Positions 11,928 to 26,054 of a stretch of DNA of 64,000 bases are shown here, in pieces. Source of the stretch: Mastigias papua (lineage: Eukaryota; Cnidaria; Scyphozoa; Rhizostomeae; Mastigiidae). The notes under the pieces are model-generated. The model worked only from the letters and a program-made list of their open reading frames with translations, did not search any database and was not told the DNA's origin. The stretch covers positions 12,103,279-12,167,278 of the forward strand of contig OZ025273.1 in assembly GCA_964019165.1 (NCBI GenBank). Reading direction: 5' to 3'. Within the stretch, counting starts at the first letter, position 1. The number at the start of each line of letters is the position of its first letter. The position numbers and the translations under genes were made by a program.

Positions 11928-13070
11928 ATGGCTTGTTGCCCCTTTGGACTAAGTAAGGCAGATAGGCACAGTAGAGAAATTGACAATTATTTGGAAAGAC
12001 AAAATGCTAAGTACAGAGCAACCCATCGTTTGCTGTTACTGGGAGCTGGCGAGAGCGGAAAAAGTACTTTAGTAAAGCAAATGAAGATACTCCATCAAAA
12101 TAGTTTCCAGGAGTCCGAGAGACTGGAGATGGTGATAGAGATCAGAAAGAATGTTCGAGAGGCAGTTATCACTGTTTTAATGGCTATGGATGTTATTGAA
12201 CCAGGGTTAAAACTTGATAATGAGGAAAACAAAGGACGTGCCGAATGGTTGTTGAAGTACGCTACCTGCAACGATTTTGAGTACCCAAATGAATTTTATG
12301 ACCATGTGAATGCGTTATGGCATGATAGAGGATTTCTCCACTGCTATCAGACATCGAACAAATATCAATTGATCGATAGTGCGAAATACTTCTTTGACAG
12401 AGTGGATGAGATTAGGAAAAGAGATTATATACCAACTGATCAGGACATCCTACGTTGTAGAGTACCAACAACAGAGATTTCAGAAATGAAATTTACGATA
12501 GGTGAAAAGCCTCGCAAAATGGTAACTTTCCATATGCTTGACGTTGGAGGACTGAGAGACCAACGACGGAAGTGGATGCAGTGTTTGAATGATGTCACTG
12601 CTATCATATTTGTCGTGTCTTGCAGCAGCTATGACATTAATCTGAGAGAAGATCCAACCCGTAACAGACTTAGAGAGAGTATTGAGCTTTTTCGTCAAAT
12701 TTGGAACAATCGATTCCTAGAGTATGTCTCTATTATTTTGCTTCTAAATAAACAGGACCTTTTGAGCGAGAAAATAATGGCTGGAAATTCAAAACTGGAA
12801 GACTATTTTCCGGATTTTGCACATTACAAAACTCCAGATAAAGCGGTACGAGATGCTCCTGACGAAGTTGTTCGTGCAAAGTATTTCATCAGAGACATTT
12901 TCCTAAGAATAGCTAGTGAGAGTAATGGAAATGCTCATAAAGACCATTACTGCTATCCGCATTTCACGTGTGCTGTCGATGCCAAAAATATTGAGCGCAT
13001 CTTTCATAGCACTATGATTATAATACAAAAAGAACACCTTAAGAAGATTGGGGTGCTTTCAGCAAGATAA
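11928..13070 (+). CDS. intronless Gs-like heterotrimeric G-protein alpha subunit with switch II Gln-to-Leu
   Basis: 380 codons, full length for a G alpha. The upstream in-frame GTG at 11919 is not a likely eukaryotic start; the ATG at 11928 gives MACC, with Cys3/Cys4 as palmitoylation sites. All nucleotide-binding motifs are present: P-loop GAGESGKST (39-47), switch I with the ADP-ribosylatable Arg178 and Thr181 (RCRVPTT), DVGG (205-208), NKQD (274-277) and TCAVD (347-351). Gs-like signatures include [19 protein letters not shown], the [20 protein letters not shown] region and [12 protein letters not shown] near the end. Two oddities stand out. Residue 209 is Leu (CTG, 12552-12554) where nearly all G alphas have the GTP-hydrolysing Gln. 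The C-terminus ends GVLSAR instead of the Gs-type YELL, so receptor coupling may differ. No introns and no stops; it may be a retained retrogene. Confidence 0.93.
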   Translation: MACCPFGLSKADRHSREIDNYLERQNAKYRATHRLLLLGAGESGKSTLVKQMKILHQNSFQESERLEMVIEIRKNVREAVITVLMAMDVIEPGLKLDNEENKGRAEWLLKYATCNDFEYPNEFYDHVNALWHDRGFLHCYQTSNKYQLIDSAKYFFDRVDEIRKRDYIPTDQDILRCRVPTTEISEMKFTIGEKPRKMVTFHMLDVGGLRDQRRKWMQCLNDVTAIIFVVSCSSYDINLREDPTRNRLRESIELFRQIWNNRFLEYVSIILLLNKQDLLSEKIMAGNSKLEDYFPDFAHYKTPDKAVRDAPDEVVRAKYFIRDIFLRIASESNGNAHKDHYCYPHFTCAVDAKNIERIFHSTMIIIQKEHLKKIGVLSAR

Positions 13071-13203
13071 TGATGCTTCCGCCAGACACTTTTTACCACT
13101 GTTGCATTGTGAACGAATATTTGATCCATTTATCTGGGCCCCTCACTGTAACATTCTTGTTAGAACACGAGTCAAATTAATGGATAAAATTCCTCCATGC
13201 AGA

Positions 13204-13209
13204 AATAAA
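13204..13209 (+). promoter_or_regulatory. candidate polyadenylation signal of the G alpha gene
   Basis: A canonical AATAAA lies about 134 bp after the stop codon. The 78-codon frame that overlaps the gene end (13048-13284) is then most simply 3' UTR. Confidence 0.4.
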
Positions 13210-13284
13210 ATCATGATAATGCAACAAATGTTAAACAGAGGTCAGGCTCTTCCAAAGACTAGCCATCAAGTTAATAGTCTGTGA

Positions 13285-13993
13285 ATACTATTGACTTTAT
13301 CTGTCGCTCAAGGAGAGATTTATCATATATGTAAACTGTACTGTATAGGATGCTCCAGGTTTTTCAAGCAACAATGTACAGTGGTCGTATTAGATTGAAA
13401 CTTGTACAACAATATACAATATAACATTCCCCTTTAGTACTTGTTTTTCCACTCTATATTCCAGCGACTTTAATCCACCCACGAGAGCCTTCCCACGAAA
13501 AATATTGCTCCGCCACCTCTGGATCTTCAAAAGTATTTTGTCCTTTCAAAATAGTGCTTGTGCCAAATAGAAGCATTGATTGTTCATTGAGATATTGTAA
13601 CTTCTTCGCTTGGTAAAATTATTAATATACCTTGGCTTGACAAGAGATGATATTACATCGTCAGGTACATCGTATTCAAGTGCTCTTCGTTGAAGGGATT
13701 CTGGTCAATCTGTTGCTGGTAAAGATTTTGACAAAATTTGTGCTTGGCTGCACATCATTATCTAGATTTTCGTGTTTCTATAGCGAAGCAATGCAAGATT
13801 TGGGCCTGCCCAGTATTCCTTACTCGTGTACATCATCATTTTCACTATTCCTACACATTTGTCTGCTTCACGATTACTCTTCGGATACCTTGCACTTAAT
13901 GTAACTAGACGGAACTCTCACCAATTTTAATAGATTTTTCAGATAATATTGATAAGTTAAGTTGCTTATCTCTATTTTGATTGATTCCGTCTT
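13285..13993. other. no gene recognised
   Basis: Downstream of the G alpha gene. An 85-codon frame at 13647-13904 is hydrophobic but not recognised. Confidence 0.4.
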
Positions 13994-14450
13994 TCATTCC
14001 AAACTGACCATATACGTAAGGTTCTTTCTCTTCTCTACTGCAATCCAAATTACTTGAGGACTTGAAGAGCTTAGCCAATCATTGTCTCGATTAAAAACTT
14101 TCAAGCTTAGATCTTTGACTATATTACTTAAAGCTTTGAAAATGGATGGCCACAAATATAATGTGAGAGATAATTCTGAAAAAGATTGCTCTGCTAGACA
14201 CCATCTGTGGAAAGCCTGAAAATGCACGGCAGACAGAGACGGTATCTGTTCACATTCCCATACATGTTACAATATTATCACAGTTTTCTTCAACATTTTG
14301 TACACTTTGGAGCACAGCAAGTAATGATGCATCATGATCCTGTTCTGTATTTCAAACAAAAAGCATGTCATCTGCGATAATGTGTACGTTCTTGAAATCA
14401 CCAAATACTTGTTTTGGTACCTAACATTTCGACGCAACAGTGGCTCTAAA
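13994..14450 (-). pseudogene. Ty3/gypsy RT fragment (catalytic box and RNase H entry)
   Basis: Read downward from 14450. A stretch with ADDM, FV and EQDHD, then SLLAVLQ, matches the gypsy RT catalytic box (Y/LADD) and the helix after it. Further down, EQSFSELSLTL followed by SLKVFNRDND resembles the RT thumb to RNase H connection. A second, better copy of the same RT region lies at 17880-18300 on the same strand. Several frame breaks are present. Confidence 0.45.
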
Positions 14451-14879
14451 TTAAACACAAAAAGCCCTCAGTTACGACAGCAGAGTGACGTCAGACGCCG
14501 AGAGCCGCTATTCATAAATTGAAATTGAGACTTCTGCAGATGGCTTTGTCACGCAGAGAATTAATCTCAATCTAAATTTTCTTCAACATTCCATTGCTAG
14601 CACGGACCACAAGCCCTATTTCAAAGTTACAATAAATGTAAAGCAGAACTACTAGAATAGATCTTGTCGGATTTCCTAAAGTTTCAAGATTACAGTTTCA
14701 CTCTTCTGATTCATGAGCCCGGGAAAGAGCATCAAATTGACTATCTCTCATGGTACACAGTCTTCATACTTGGTTTGTGCACTGCAACAAAGCAATCCAT
14801 GGAAGAAAATGTGCTATACACTAATGCAATTATCAGAGTAGACTATCCTGTGGCTTAACAAATCGACAGATGTGAAAAA

Positions 14880-15935
14880 GAGTGGTAGAGGATGAAGCAC
14901 TAACAATCCTCAGCGAAGTGATCTCTCGGGGATACATTAGCAAAGAACACAAAGGAAAATTAGCTTCAAATACAAAACTATTTCAAGAGCTCTCCTCCAA
15001 ATCGGAAGGTCCAGTGCCAAGAGGCTGCAGAATTGTTCCTTTTGCAAGTCATTCACAGTATGTGACAACTCCTGTCCATGAGAGACACAAAGGTGTTGTG
15101 AAGACAAAAGAGTATCTAGGCATGCATATGTGATGCCTTGGAGTAGACAGGATGATTGAAAGAGAAATTGCATAATGTATGGCATGCCAGGTGACCACAG
15201 ATATTCACGAGAAAGAGCCTCTCCAAGCAACAGAAGCATAGTTAAGACCTCTAACAGACCTATTCGGTCAATTGCATACTGGCAAATACCTACTTGTAGC
15301 AAAATATTAGTACTGCAAATTTTCAATAGTTGAAACTTTGTATTCAACTTCCTGTGCAGCAAGAATACTAGTCATTGGCAAGATACTCTCTATATTGGAA
15401 ATTACAGATGAAATAGCTAGTGACAATAGGCCATCATATATAACTGTTAGGAATTAGAATATAATATAAGATCTATGTTTGGAGCACAGATAGACGATAT
15501 CACATGTACCATGGGCAAATGGCATGCCTGATAACTTTATGAAAAATCTAGTAATGAGTCTTTGCTCTGCCAACAGTCGAACTTTTGAACTAGAGGTAGT
15601 ATTTTGCAGAATCACTTGTGGATCTACAGCTCCATCTAGTGCACAGTCTCAAAGCACTCTCCAATTAATCTAATACTTAATGGACAAAGATACAAGATAC
15701 GTCTATCAGCACCTACAGTAGGAAAATCTTGCTTTGTGACAGAGTGTTGTCTAAAAGACATCCTAGCCGTAAAGAGACAACAAAGCAGATCCCAGACAGC
15801 AAGAGTTATTTAAAAGAGCTAAGATTGCAGTAGAAGATATGGTATTGTGTCGACAAGCAAAGCAAGAAAATCACACATTCTAACAGAGAGTCAATGGTTG
15901 TTGTGAGGAGGCATGGCAGATCACCCTCTAGAGTA
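14880..15935 (+). pseudogene. Ty3/gypsy integrase remnant
   Basis: The open frame at 14882-15133 carries the HHCC zinc-binding start VHERHKGVVKTKEYL, with CMAC about 20 codons later (near 15180). The catalytic core follows in pieces. LTDLFGQLHTGKYLLVAKY contains the first Asp, IASDNRPSYI the second, and WANGMPDNF replaces the usual NGEVERF, so the catalytic Glu is missing. Near 15840 the C-terminal piece VLCRQAKQ is typical of K02A2.6-like gypsy pol. At least five stops interrupt it. Confidence 0.7.
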
Positions 15936-16499
15936 GGTCTAATGGATCCCAAACTGTGGCCCCCCAAGGGAACCGGGAAGAGTTTCCAAAGGGGTGCGAA
16001 TGATTTAGAGGAGTGCTAGAGGCTGTCGTTGCTTGATTGACTTATTGTTTTATTTCTCTATATAAATGTTGATATTTGTTTTCTGTGAACGCATATTCAT
16101 CATAATGCATTGTAACATCTCTCTCATCCCATACATATTGTTTATGAAAACGCATTGTAACATCTCTTTCCTCCCTTACATATTGCTTCTTTCCATAATC
16201 ATTCATTTTTAAAATTTGTTTTACTCCTATAGCAACTCATACCAGTACTTCATTCACACATTCCTACGCTGAACCACCATTAGGTCAAAATCATTGTTTG
16301 GGCCTACGTTCTCCTTACGCAGTAATATCTAACGCCACGCTATTACTCTCATTACACAATCTAACACTTTTCATCTATCACAAAAATTATGAAACCTTTT
16401 TAATATATGATATATCGATATGTTGTAAAATGAATCAGTTATTCAGTGAATGTTAACCAGAGATCAGAGCTTTATAAAAGAAAACAAAACATACTTCTC
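15936..16499. other. possible gypsy LTR/leader between integrase and gag remnants
   Basis: Lies between the end of one gypsy integrase and the start of a gypsy gag, both on the + strand. It contains two diverged copies of a block of about 45-50 bp beginning GCATTGTAACATCTCT (16104 and 16152). No matching second LTR was found, so an LTR identity is only suggested by position. Confidence 0.25.
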
Positions 16500-16867
16500 T
16501 TCTGTGCTTATATTCTAATGTCCAGACCACAGGTGATACACCTGATTCTGCATCTATTCCTTCTACTTCTAGCTCATCCAACGACTCTAGCTCAATTCCT
16601 CTTGCTTCAGCTGTTGCTGCTGTTTCTCTAAAACTACCTCCGTATTGGCCAAATCATACTTCTGTGTGGTGAGTTCAAGTGGGAGCCAAGTTTATTACTC
16701 GCAATATCACATCCTACTCAACGAAGTTTGCTTACACTATTTCTTCCCTACAACCAGAGACTGCACAAGACATCAGAGACCTTTTAATTTCCCCTTCCAA
16801 CTGACGAGTCTTACAACAAACTGAAGTTGGACTGATCAAACGTACTTGCCCATCTGAACGGAAGCGT
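16500..16867 (+). pseudogene. Ty3/gypsy gag remnant
   Basis: A Ser/Thr-rich lead-in is followed by LKLPPYWPN and then KFITRNITSYSTKFAYTISS and LQPETAQDIRDLLISPSN. This is the conserved gag block of K02A2.6-like gypsy elements, which usually reads LPPFWP, then W-x-QVEA-F, then F..VV..LQPE. A TGA follows the Trp codon near 16667, and another stop follows ISPSN. The similarity ends abruptly near 16865, where a LINE 5' end begins. Confidence 0.6.
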
Positions 16868-17690
16868 TTATAGGGTGGTAGAAGAGCTATCTCATCGTGC
16901 GGGGAGCTACCACCACTCAATCTATTGGTGTCTTTAGGGGCTTTGTCTCTTTCAGCACTAGGATGGAGATTCCCAGTCTGTTTGATTGGCAAGGTTACTG
17001 TGATCAGTGGCTGTGGGAGGCTGCTGAGCTTGTTTGATCCCATGCTATACCTGATGGTACCACTGGAACAGTTGCACTGTAGGCCCGTCGCCAGATAGTA
17101 CATAGGCCTGAACCCATTTATAGCGCTGTAGGAGATTGCCCTATTAGCGGGTGTATAATCTAGGGATGTTTGCTTTGCCAGTTCTTGACTGGATCCACTC
17201 CTAGCTCGGAACCCTGTGGGCCTTCCTCAGGCCACAGGTTAGCTATGGGAACTCTCGTAGGCTCACTGATAATTAATGACTAAATCATTTTAACTGACCC
17301 AATCATCACTTACTCTTATATTCCTACTATGCCTCTCAATCACACAGATATTGACTCTACTGCAGCTACCAATTTGGCACATTCTAAACGCTTTTCTCTC
17401 TCATTTTGCAACATTCGTGGACTATCCTCCAATCTCAACTCTGTACATAAACATCTTCAATCCTCAAATCCTCATGCGCGCTTCCTCACTAAAACTAAAC
17501 TTAGGTCACTTGATCCTAACAACAACTCCATTCTACCTCATCAATTTAAATGTCCTGGCTATGAGCTGTTTTTGTCTTTCTTCCCTAACGGTGGTGTTAC
17601 TGCATTTTTCGGTTCTGATGTACAAACAATCCTTTCGATTAACTCAATTTGACCTCTCGAGTGCCGGTTTTTAACTCATCTGGTTGAAAA
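16868..17690 (+). pseudogene. LINE 5' end: leader and AP-endonuclease N-terminus
   Basis: From 16868 to 17328 is a more GC-rich, stop-filled leader. The 107-codon frame at 17329-17652 then gives the start of an APE endonuclease: FCNIRGLSSNLNSVHKHLQ, later FLTKTKLRSLDPNNNS and CPGYELF, where functional copies normally have the catalytic TETKL. The Glu of that block is Lys here. The element is truncated at about 17690, before the RT. Confidence 0.65.
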
Positions 17691-17879
17691 TTACCCTGGT
17701 TGGTACTTCTAAATTCAGTTGCACTCTGGAAATAACTAATTCACAATATCAGCATTGTTCTCTTCACCATTAAAATTACTTTCACTCTCATCAAAACTTA
17801 ATATATCATTCAGTAGGAGACATTGCCAGTCTCTGATGAACAGATGCAAATACGTAAAATATGAGATTGATAAATTAAT

Positions 17880-18300
17880 GTAATCTGTACTACTACACAT
17901 GGATTTCAAAGCACAGGGTGTTCAACGGGACATTTTCTGCTGTCTCGTATGGCCTCAATACCAATTTTACATGTCCACGCTATTCCTTCCTTCATGACTT
18001 GAGCTTTATGTTGAATGAAAGGTGACAAGTAATTGACCATTCCAAAACGTTGCCGGATGTCTTTTTCATTCTCTGGATCGGGTATATACAGCATGAAAAC
18101 AACTTTAATAGAACCTGCTTGTATATCATCTGCTAATGCCTTTGTACCACAATACATAACTTCATGCCTTTTAAATTGTAGCTTGCTTACATTGAACTTA
18201 TGTAGCTCTTTTGTAAACGTTGGAGCAATGCAAGTAATGTTTCATCATTATCCTGCTCTGTACCTCCAACAATAAGCATATAGTGCAATAAGCACCAGTT
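17880..18300 (-). pseudogene. Ty3/gypsy RT fragment (palm to thumb)
   Basis: Read downward from 18300: MLIVGGTEQDNDETLLALLQ is the segment after the RT catalytic box. Then comes YCGTKALADDIQAGSIKVV, followed by RQRFGMVNYLSPFIQHKAQV, the typical gypsy thumb (FLGMVNYL.KF). It probably belongs to the same reverse-strand gypsy element as the gag and protease pieces at 19880-21305, the LINE at 18330-19740 lying between them. Confidence 0.65.
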
Positions 18301-18329
18301 GAAATCTTATACCCACTAAAATAATCAAG

Positions 18330-19740
18330 ATGGCCAAAGAAATCTTATGCCAATATCTAACTGACTGCATAACTACGGCTGTACAAAATTGTTCATTCCC
18401 AGGTGAACTAAAGAAAGCTGATGTCTCCTCAATTTTTAAACAGGATGATCCCAGCTGGAAGGGTAATTACAGACCAATTAGTGTTTTGTCAGCCATGTCA
18501 AAAGTTTATGAAAGACTTATTGGAGTACAAATGGACAGTCATTTTGCTACAATACTATCTCACCTATTGTCCGGCTTTAGGCAAGGATACAGTACTCAAC
18601 ATGCCTTATTTCGTGCTATCGAATCCTAGAAAAGATGTTTTGATACCAAAGGCATTGTTGGTACTATTCTGATGGAGTTATCTAAAGCTTATGATTGTAT
18701 ACCCCATGGTCTACTCATAGCGAAGTTAGAGGCTTACGGACTTTACACTTGTGCGCTGAAGTTGGTATACAGTTACCTAACTAATCAAAAACAGAGAGTA
18801 GAAGTAGGCTTCGCATACAGCAATTTCCAAAGCATTTCTACAGGCGTTCCACAGAGGTCTGCACTTGGTCCTCTGCTTTTTAATATCTTTATAAACGATC
18901 TGTTCTTCACAGATTTGGAGTCTGAGATATGTAACCTTGCTGATGATACAACAATTTATGTATGTGACACGTCTTTAGATGCCGTCACAATAAAACTAAA
19001 GGACGATTTACAAAAGCTTCTAGATTGGTTTAAAAATAACGGAATGTGTGCCAATCCAGCGAAATTTCAAATGATGTTTTGTAGGTCTCAAGAATGACAA
19101 TTCATTCATCCTTGACATTGATGGACAATAAATAAGACAGAACGAGCAGGTAAAGGTCCTCGGTGTACAAATAGAGAACTCTCTAACATTTGATGCACAC
19201 GTCAAGGAGCTATGTCGAGAAATAAACCAAAAGTTATGTGCATTTTCAAGAATAAGACCATTTCTCAATGAAGAGAAAGCTAAAATGCTACTAACATTTG
19301 CTGTTTTGTCAAATTTTTCATACTGCCCCCTGATATGGCTGGTCTGTAGCAAAACTGCTAACAAAGATAGAAATAGGACAAATAAGAGTGCCCGGAGGGA
19401 TTTGTACGGAGATTATGACTCATCATTTGATCAACTTTTAGCCAGGGCTGGAAGCATTACAGTCCACCAAAAGAACCTACAAAGTCTTATGATTGAAATT
19501 TATAAGACCATGAACAATCTAAATCCCTCATATATTTGGGAGTTCTTTGTTAAGAAGGATATACCTTACAATCTCCGTACCAAAGAACTATGTAGGCTTC
19601 CATCAGCACAGTCACACCGATAAAGACTAAATTCTCTCTCGTTTAGAGGCAGTCTCCTGTGGAACGCTCTAGATGATGAATTAAAGAGGGCTGAAAGGGG
19701 GATCAAATAATGGGATGGCAATGCCTGTAAATGTTTAGTT
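18330..19740 (+). pseudogene. LINE reverse transcriptase (CR1/L2-like), few lesions
   Basis: A nearly continuous RT. It holds FPGELKKADVSSIFK, NYRPISVL, LSGFRQGYSTQHAL, the palm block MELSKAYDCIPH (18672 on), TGVPQRSALGPLLFNIFIND, the catalytic box LADDTTIYV with both Asp, then KVLGVQIENSLTFDAHV and a C-terminal region to about 19690. Breaks are an in-frame stop near 18627, a stop at about 19097, and one near 19621. It is clearly younger than the LINE at the window start. There is no endonuclease in front, so it is 5' truncated. Confidence 0.85.
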
Positions 19741-19879
19741 TGTAAATAATTTTCTTTTCATTATTATAAATAGTTGGTTTAAATTAGATTTTAGTAACTA
19801 TGTATTTTTACCAACTATAATTAACGATGTATGAATGTATATGAATATGAGTCTGCAATGCTCTACTCGTTCTTGATAC

Positions 19880-21305
19880 CACCAAACAATTAAAAAACTT
19901 TCTTCTCTAGCACTTTGTTGGCACTCGATGTTCCAATGGGGATTGTGTTGAATCTGTATCCACTATAGCACGAAAAGGTGGGAACATTCTTTTAGCATAT
20001 TGAAAGCTGTTTTCGTCCGACACTCGTCAGAGTATGAAACGAAGGATAACCATCGAAAGGTGAACTGAAATGTATAGCCTATTACGGATACACATGATAT
20101 GATGAATAATGCATACATTTGGCCCTATGATTAGCCAATTAGCACCTATTCACCATTGTTTACTAGAAGAGTCCAAGTGGAAAAATTAACTCTTTTTGTA
20201 AATAATGGTGAATAGGACGCTAAATATAGCAAGTAAATTGGCGTTGTGTATGCCAAATTCTACAACTGCTTTACCAATATCACAGATTTTTACATCATTC
20301 GCCGTTTTCAATGTGGCTGTGGTTTCTTTTAAGGAACTTTCAATACTAATCCGTCCCACAATTGTATGGAAATCATGTTAACTTCAGCACCACTGTCAAA
20401 TATAAATCGAATGGTAGAGCTTTTGACTCTAATTTATTCTCACCATACATTGTATTAATAATATCGTAATGTAGGCCGTAATGAGCAGCTGTATACAATT
20501 GTATCTTAACCTAATGTAAATACATTGATTAATAATATATCGTCATATCATGTCTGCATCTATTTATTCTACTCAAAATTGACACTGTAGTATTTAGAGA
20601 TTAGTGCCCAGGACACTACAGAGTGTGAGATGTTTTTATGTGTGTAAACACGTTGAATTATAAGTCTTGTTATGTTCTGTTTCAAGAAGGTTGTTGTTTC
20701 TGAATCTGTTCTAAAAACATACAAGGGAATATTGCAGACACCTCCACTTAACAACATCACATCATTGCTCCCATTTGACTGACTATCCAGTAATACCTTA
20801 GTGACAACTGCCGCCTTTCTTTCTCTTCGACGAAACTTTGCAAAATGGTTCTTTTCTTAACATTTGCAGTGTTCTTTCCTATAACTTGAGGTGTGTATAG
20901 TATTACACTTACCACAACTTTCCTTGTGAACAGTTCGTTTTTTCAATACTTTTTACTTCCCCTATATCTGATTCTATTCACTAGATTTCAAGTGTAAGCC
21001 TGTCCATTTCTAACAATCTCTCTATTAATTCTAGTCATACATAAAAAAGTCCATTTGTGGGCAGTTTTGTGTTGATTTGTAGCCTTTTGCCAATCAGTAT
21101 AAAGTTATCAACAAACTCCTGTCCCGCAAAACTCTGGTGACTCCAGGATTTATACCTTGTAAACATCAATCTCTTCTTTACTTTGAAAGGTTCATTAAAT
21201 GTTGCTAAAAATAACATCATAGCGCTCTCGAATTTTATCTTTCCTTCACAATAGAGCTGATTATATTTTTGATGGGCATGCTCCTTCAAGAAAATATAGA
21301 ACATA
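19880..21305 (-). pseudogene. Ty3/gypsy gag-protease remnant
   Basis: Read downward. 21300-21035 has gag-like MFTRYKSWSHQSFAGQEFVDNF. 20950-20830 is a basic, Lys-rich stretch (VKKRTILQSFVEEKERR) where the zinc-knuckle region is expected. 20430-20330 has the retropepsin active site IFDSGAEVNMI. 19980-19890 looks like the entry to RT (SPLEHRVP). Stops and frameshifts are numerous. Orientation and order match the RT piece at 17880-18300. Confidence 0.6.
19990..20230. repeat. dispersed repeat, copy 1, with terminal hairpin
   Basis: Shares most of its length with 27200-27450, including GTCCGACACTCGTCAGAGTA and GCACCTATTCACCATTGTTT. In this copy the 3' part also holds the inverse sequence GTAAATAATGGTGAATAGG (20201-20219), so 20137-20161 and 20201-20226 could pair as a hairpin of about 25 bp. 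It lies within the gypsy remnant. Confidence 0.6.
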
Positions 21306-21329
21306 ACAGGGACCTTGGAGCATATTTCC

Positions 21330-21790
21330 GATTGGTGAAGCTAACGAAAGTACAACGACAAGACTTTTAAGACCTCTAGTTCTTAGTATTGCTACTTATG
21401 GGTCTGAATGCTGGACACTGAAGTCAAAAGATAAAAGGAAAATTTATTCCTTTGAACTATGGTACTATCACAAGCTATTAAGAATTAGCTGGACTGATAA
21501 GAAAGTTAGCGAGTATCTTTTAAATAGAGTTGGACGTGTTGAAAGAATACTATGTGTCATTGTTAGAAGGAAACTGGCATTTGTCGGACATGCACTTAGG
21601 AAAGATAACTTTTTTAAATACTCATTATCTTGGACAGTATATGAGAAAAGTTGTAAAGGTAAACTTAAGGTCAAGTATAACGACAAAATTCAAGAGCTTG
21701 GTGAAACTTAGGGTTTTGTTGAATTATATTGGCTGGCACAGGATAGAACACCATGGAGAGCCGCTGTTGCTCAGCTTAATGAATTTTCCA
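21330..21790 (+). pseudogene. LINE C-terminal fragment (CFDP2-like family)
   Basis: Past one or two frame breaks it reads LLRPLVLSIATYGSECWTLK, then KLLRISWTDKKV and FVGHALRKDNFFKY, and ends WLAQDRTPWRAAVAQLNEF. This is the C-terminal domain of the LINE family often annotated as craniofacial development protein 2-like or endonuclease-reverse transcriptase. It is the same family as the reverse-strand element at 33490-35260. Confidence 0.75.
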
Positions 21791-24855
<3,065 letters not shown>

Positions 24856-24949
24856 GCATACTTCAAAACTCCTATTGCTCTAGAGATCTTTTGAAAACAT
24901 TTGACAATACTCTCCCATTTTACACGATTATCAATTATGAACTGGCTAT

Positions 24950-25467
24950 GTCACAATTATGAATTGTCTAGTATCTTGTGTGGAAGAAGGTTTTCGTTGA
25001 AGTTGAGGGGTAAAGTGTACAAAGCGTGTGTCAGGTCAGTGATGGTCTACAGGAGTGAAACGTGGAATGTGAAGGGAATAGAGGCTGGTATCTTGCAGAG
25101 AACGGAGAGAGCGGTGGTGAGAAGGATGTGTGGTGTGAAGCTGGTGGATAGGTTGAACACGCTTGGATTAATGGAAAGGCTAGGATTAGAAGATTCTGTC
25201 CTGGAAGTAGCGAGAAGAAGTGGACTGAGGTGGTTGGGTCATGTATTCAGGAGGGAAGATGATGATTCAATCAAGATAGCGTGGAGGCTGGACGAAGATG
25301 TCGTGAGAGGCAGAGGCCGCCCGAAGATGACCTGGAAAGATAACATGAAACGAGAAGCTAAGAGATGTGGCTTGAAAGAAGAAGATGCGCCAGATCGTAC
25401 AAAATGGCGGCGTTTGTCATGGAATAACGCAAACAGCAACCTTGCAAAACTGCCTGCAGTTATCTAA
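24950..25467 (+). pseudogene. LINE C-terminal domain, uninterrupted 3' fragment
   Basis: About 170 codons open: GRRFSLKLRGKVYKACVRS, VMVYRSETWNVK, LQRTERAVVRRMCGVK, GLRWLGHVFRREDDDSI and GRPKMTWKDNMKREAKRCGL. It ends DRTKWRRLSW about 16 codons before a TAA. This is the C-terminus of an APE-type LINE of a family common in cnidarians and molluscs. It is different from the CFDP2-like one, which has YGSECWT at the matching place. Everything upstream is missing, as is usual for 5'-truncated LINE insertions. Confidence 0.75.
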
Positions 25468-25499
25468 ATATAAGCAAAACCACTGTTATTCAAAATTTT

Positions 25500-25690
25500 T
25501 GGTGTCGAAATTACTCATCTTATTCAGAAAGTTTGATACCCATCTGTTTCAAAAAGCTTTCTTTAGATCAATGAGAATCACGGTGGTGTACTCTTGCTTT
25601 CTAAAAAATTCTTGAAAATTGATCATTCTTCGGTTACGCTTTCCAATTTCCCTTGTAAAGTATGGTAATCCAATTAAAGTTATCTCAAGT
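25500..25690 (-). pseudogene. small LINE RT fragment
   Basis: Reverse-strand reading FQEFFRKQEYTTVILIDLKK followed by AF resembles the RT motif A region of LINEs (DLKKAFDT). The similarity covers about 40 codons and then loses frame. Confidence 0.3.
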
Positions 25691-25692
25691 TT

Positions 25693-26054
<362 letters not shown>

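Noticed and set aside
13048..13284. Extra C-terminal exon or frame-shifted tail of G alpha
   Set aside because: Its translation has no G alpha similarity; it is most simply 3' UTR with an AATAAA inside.
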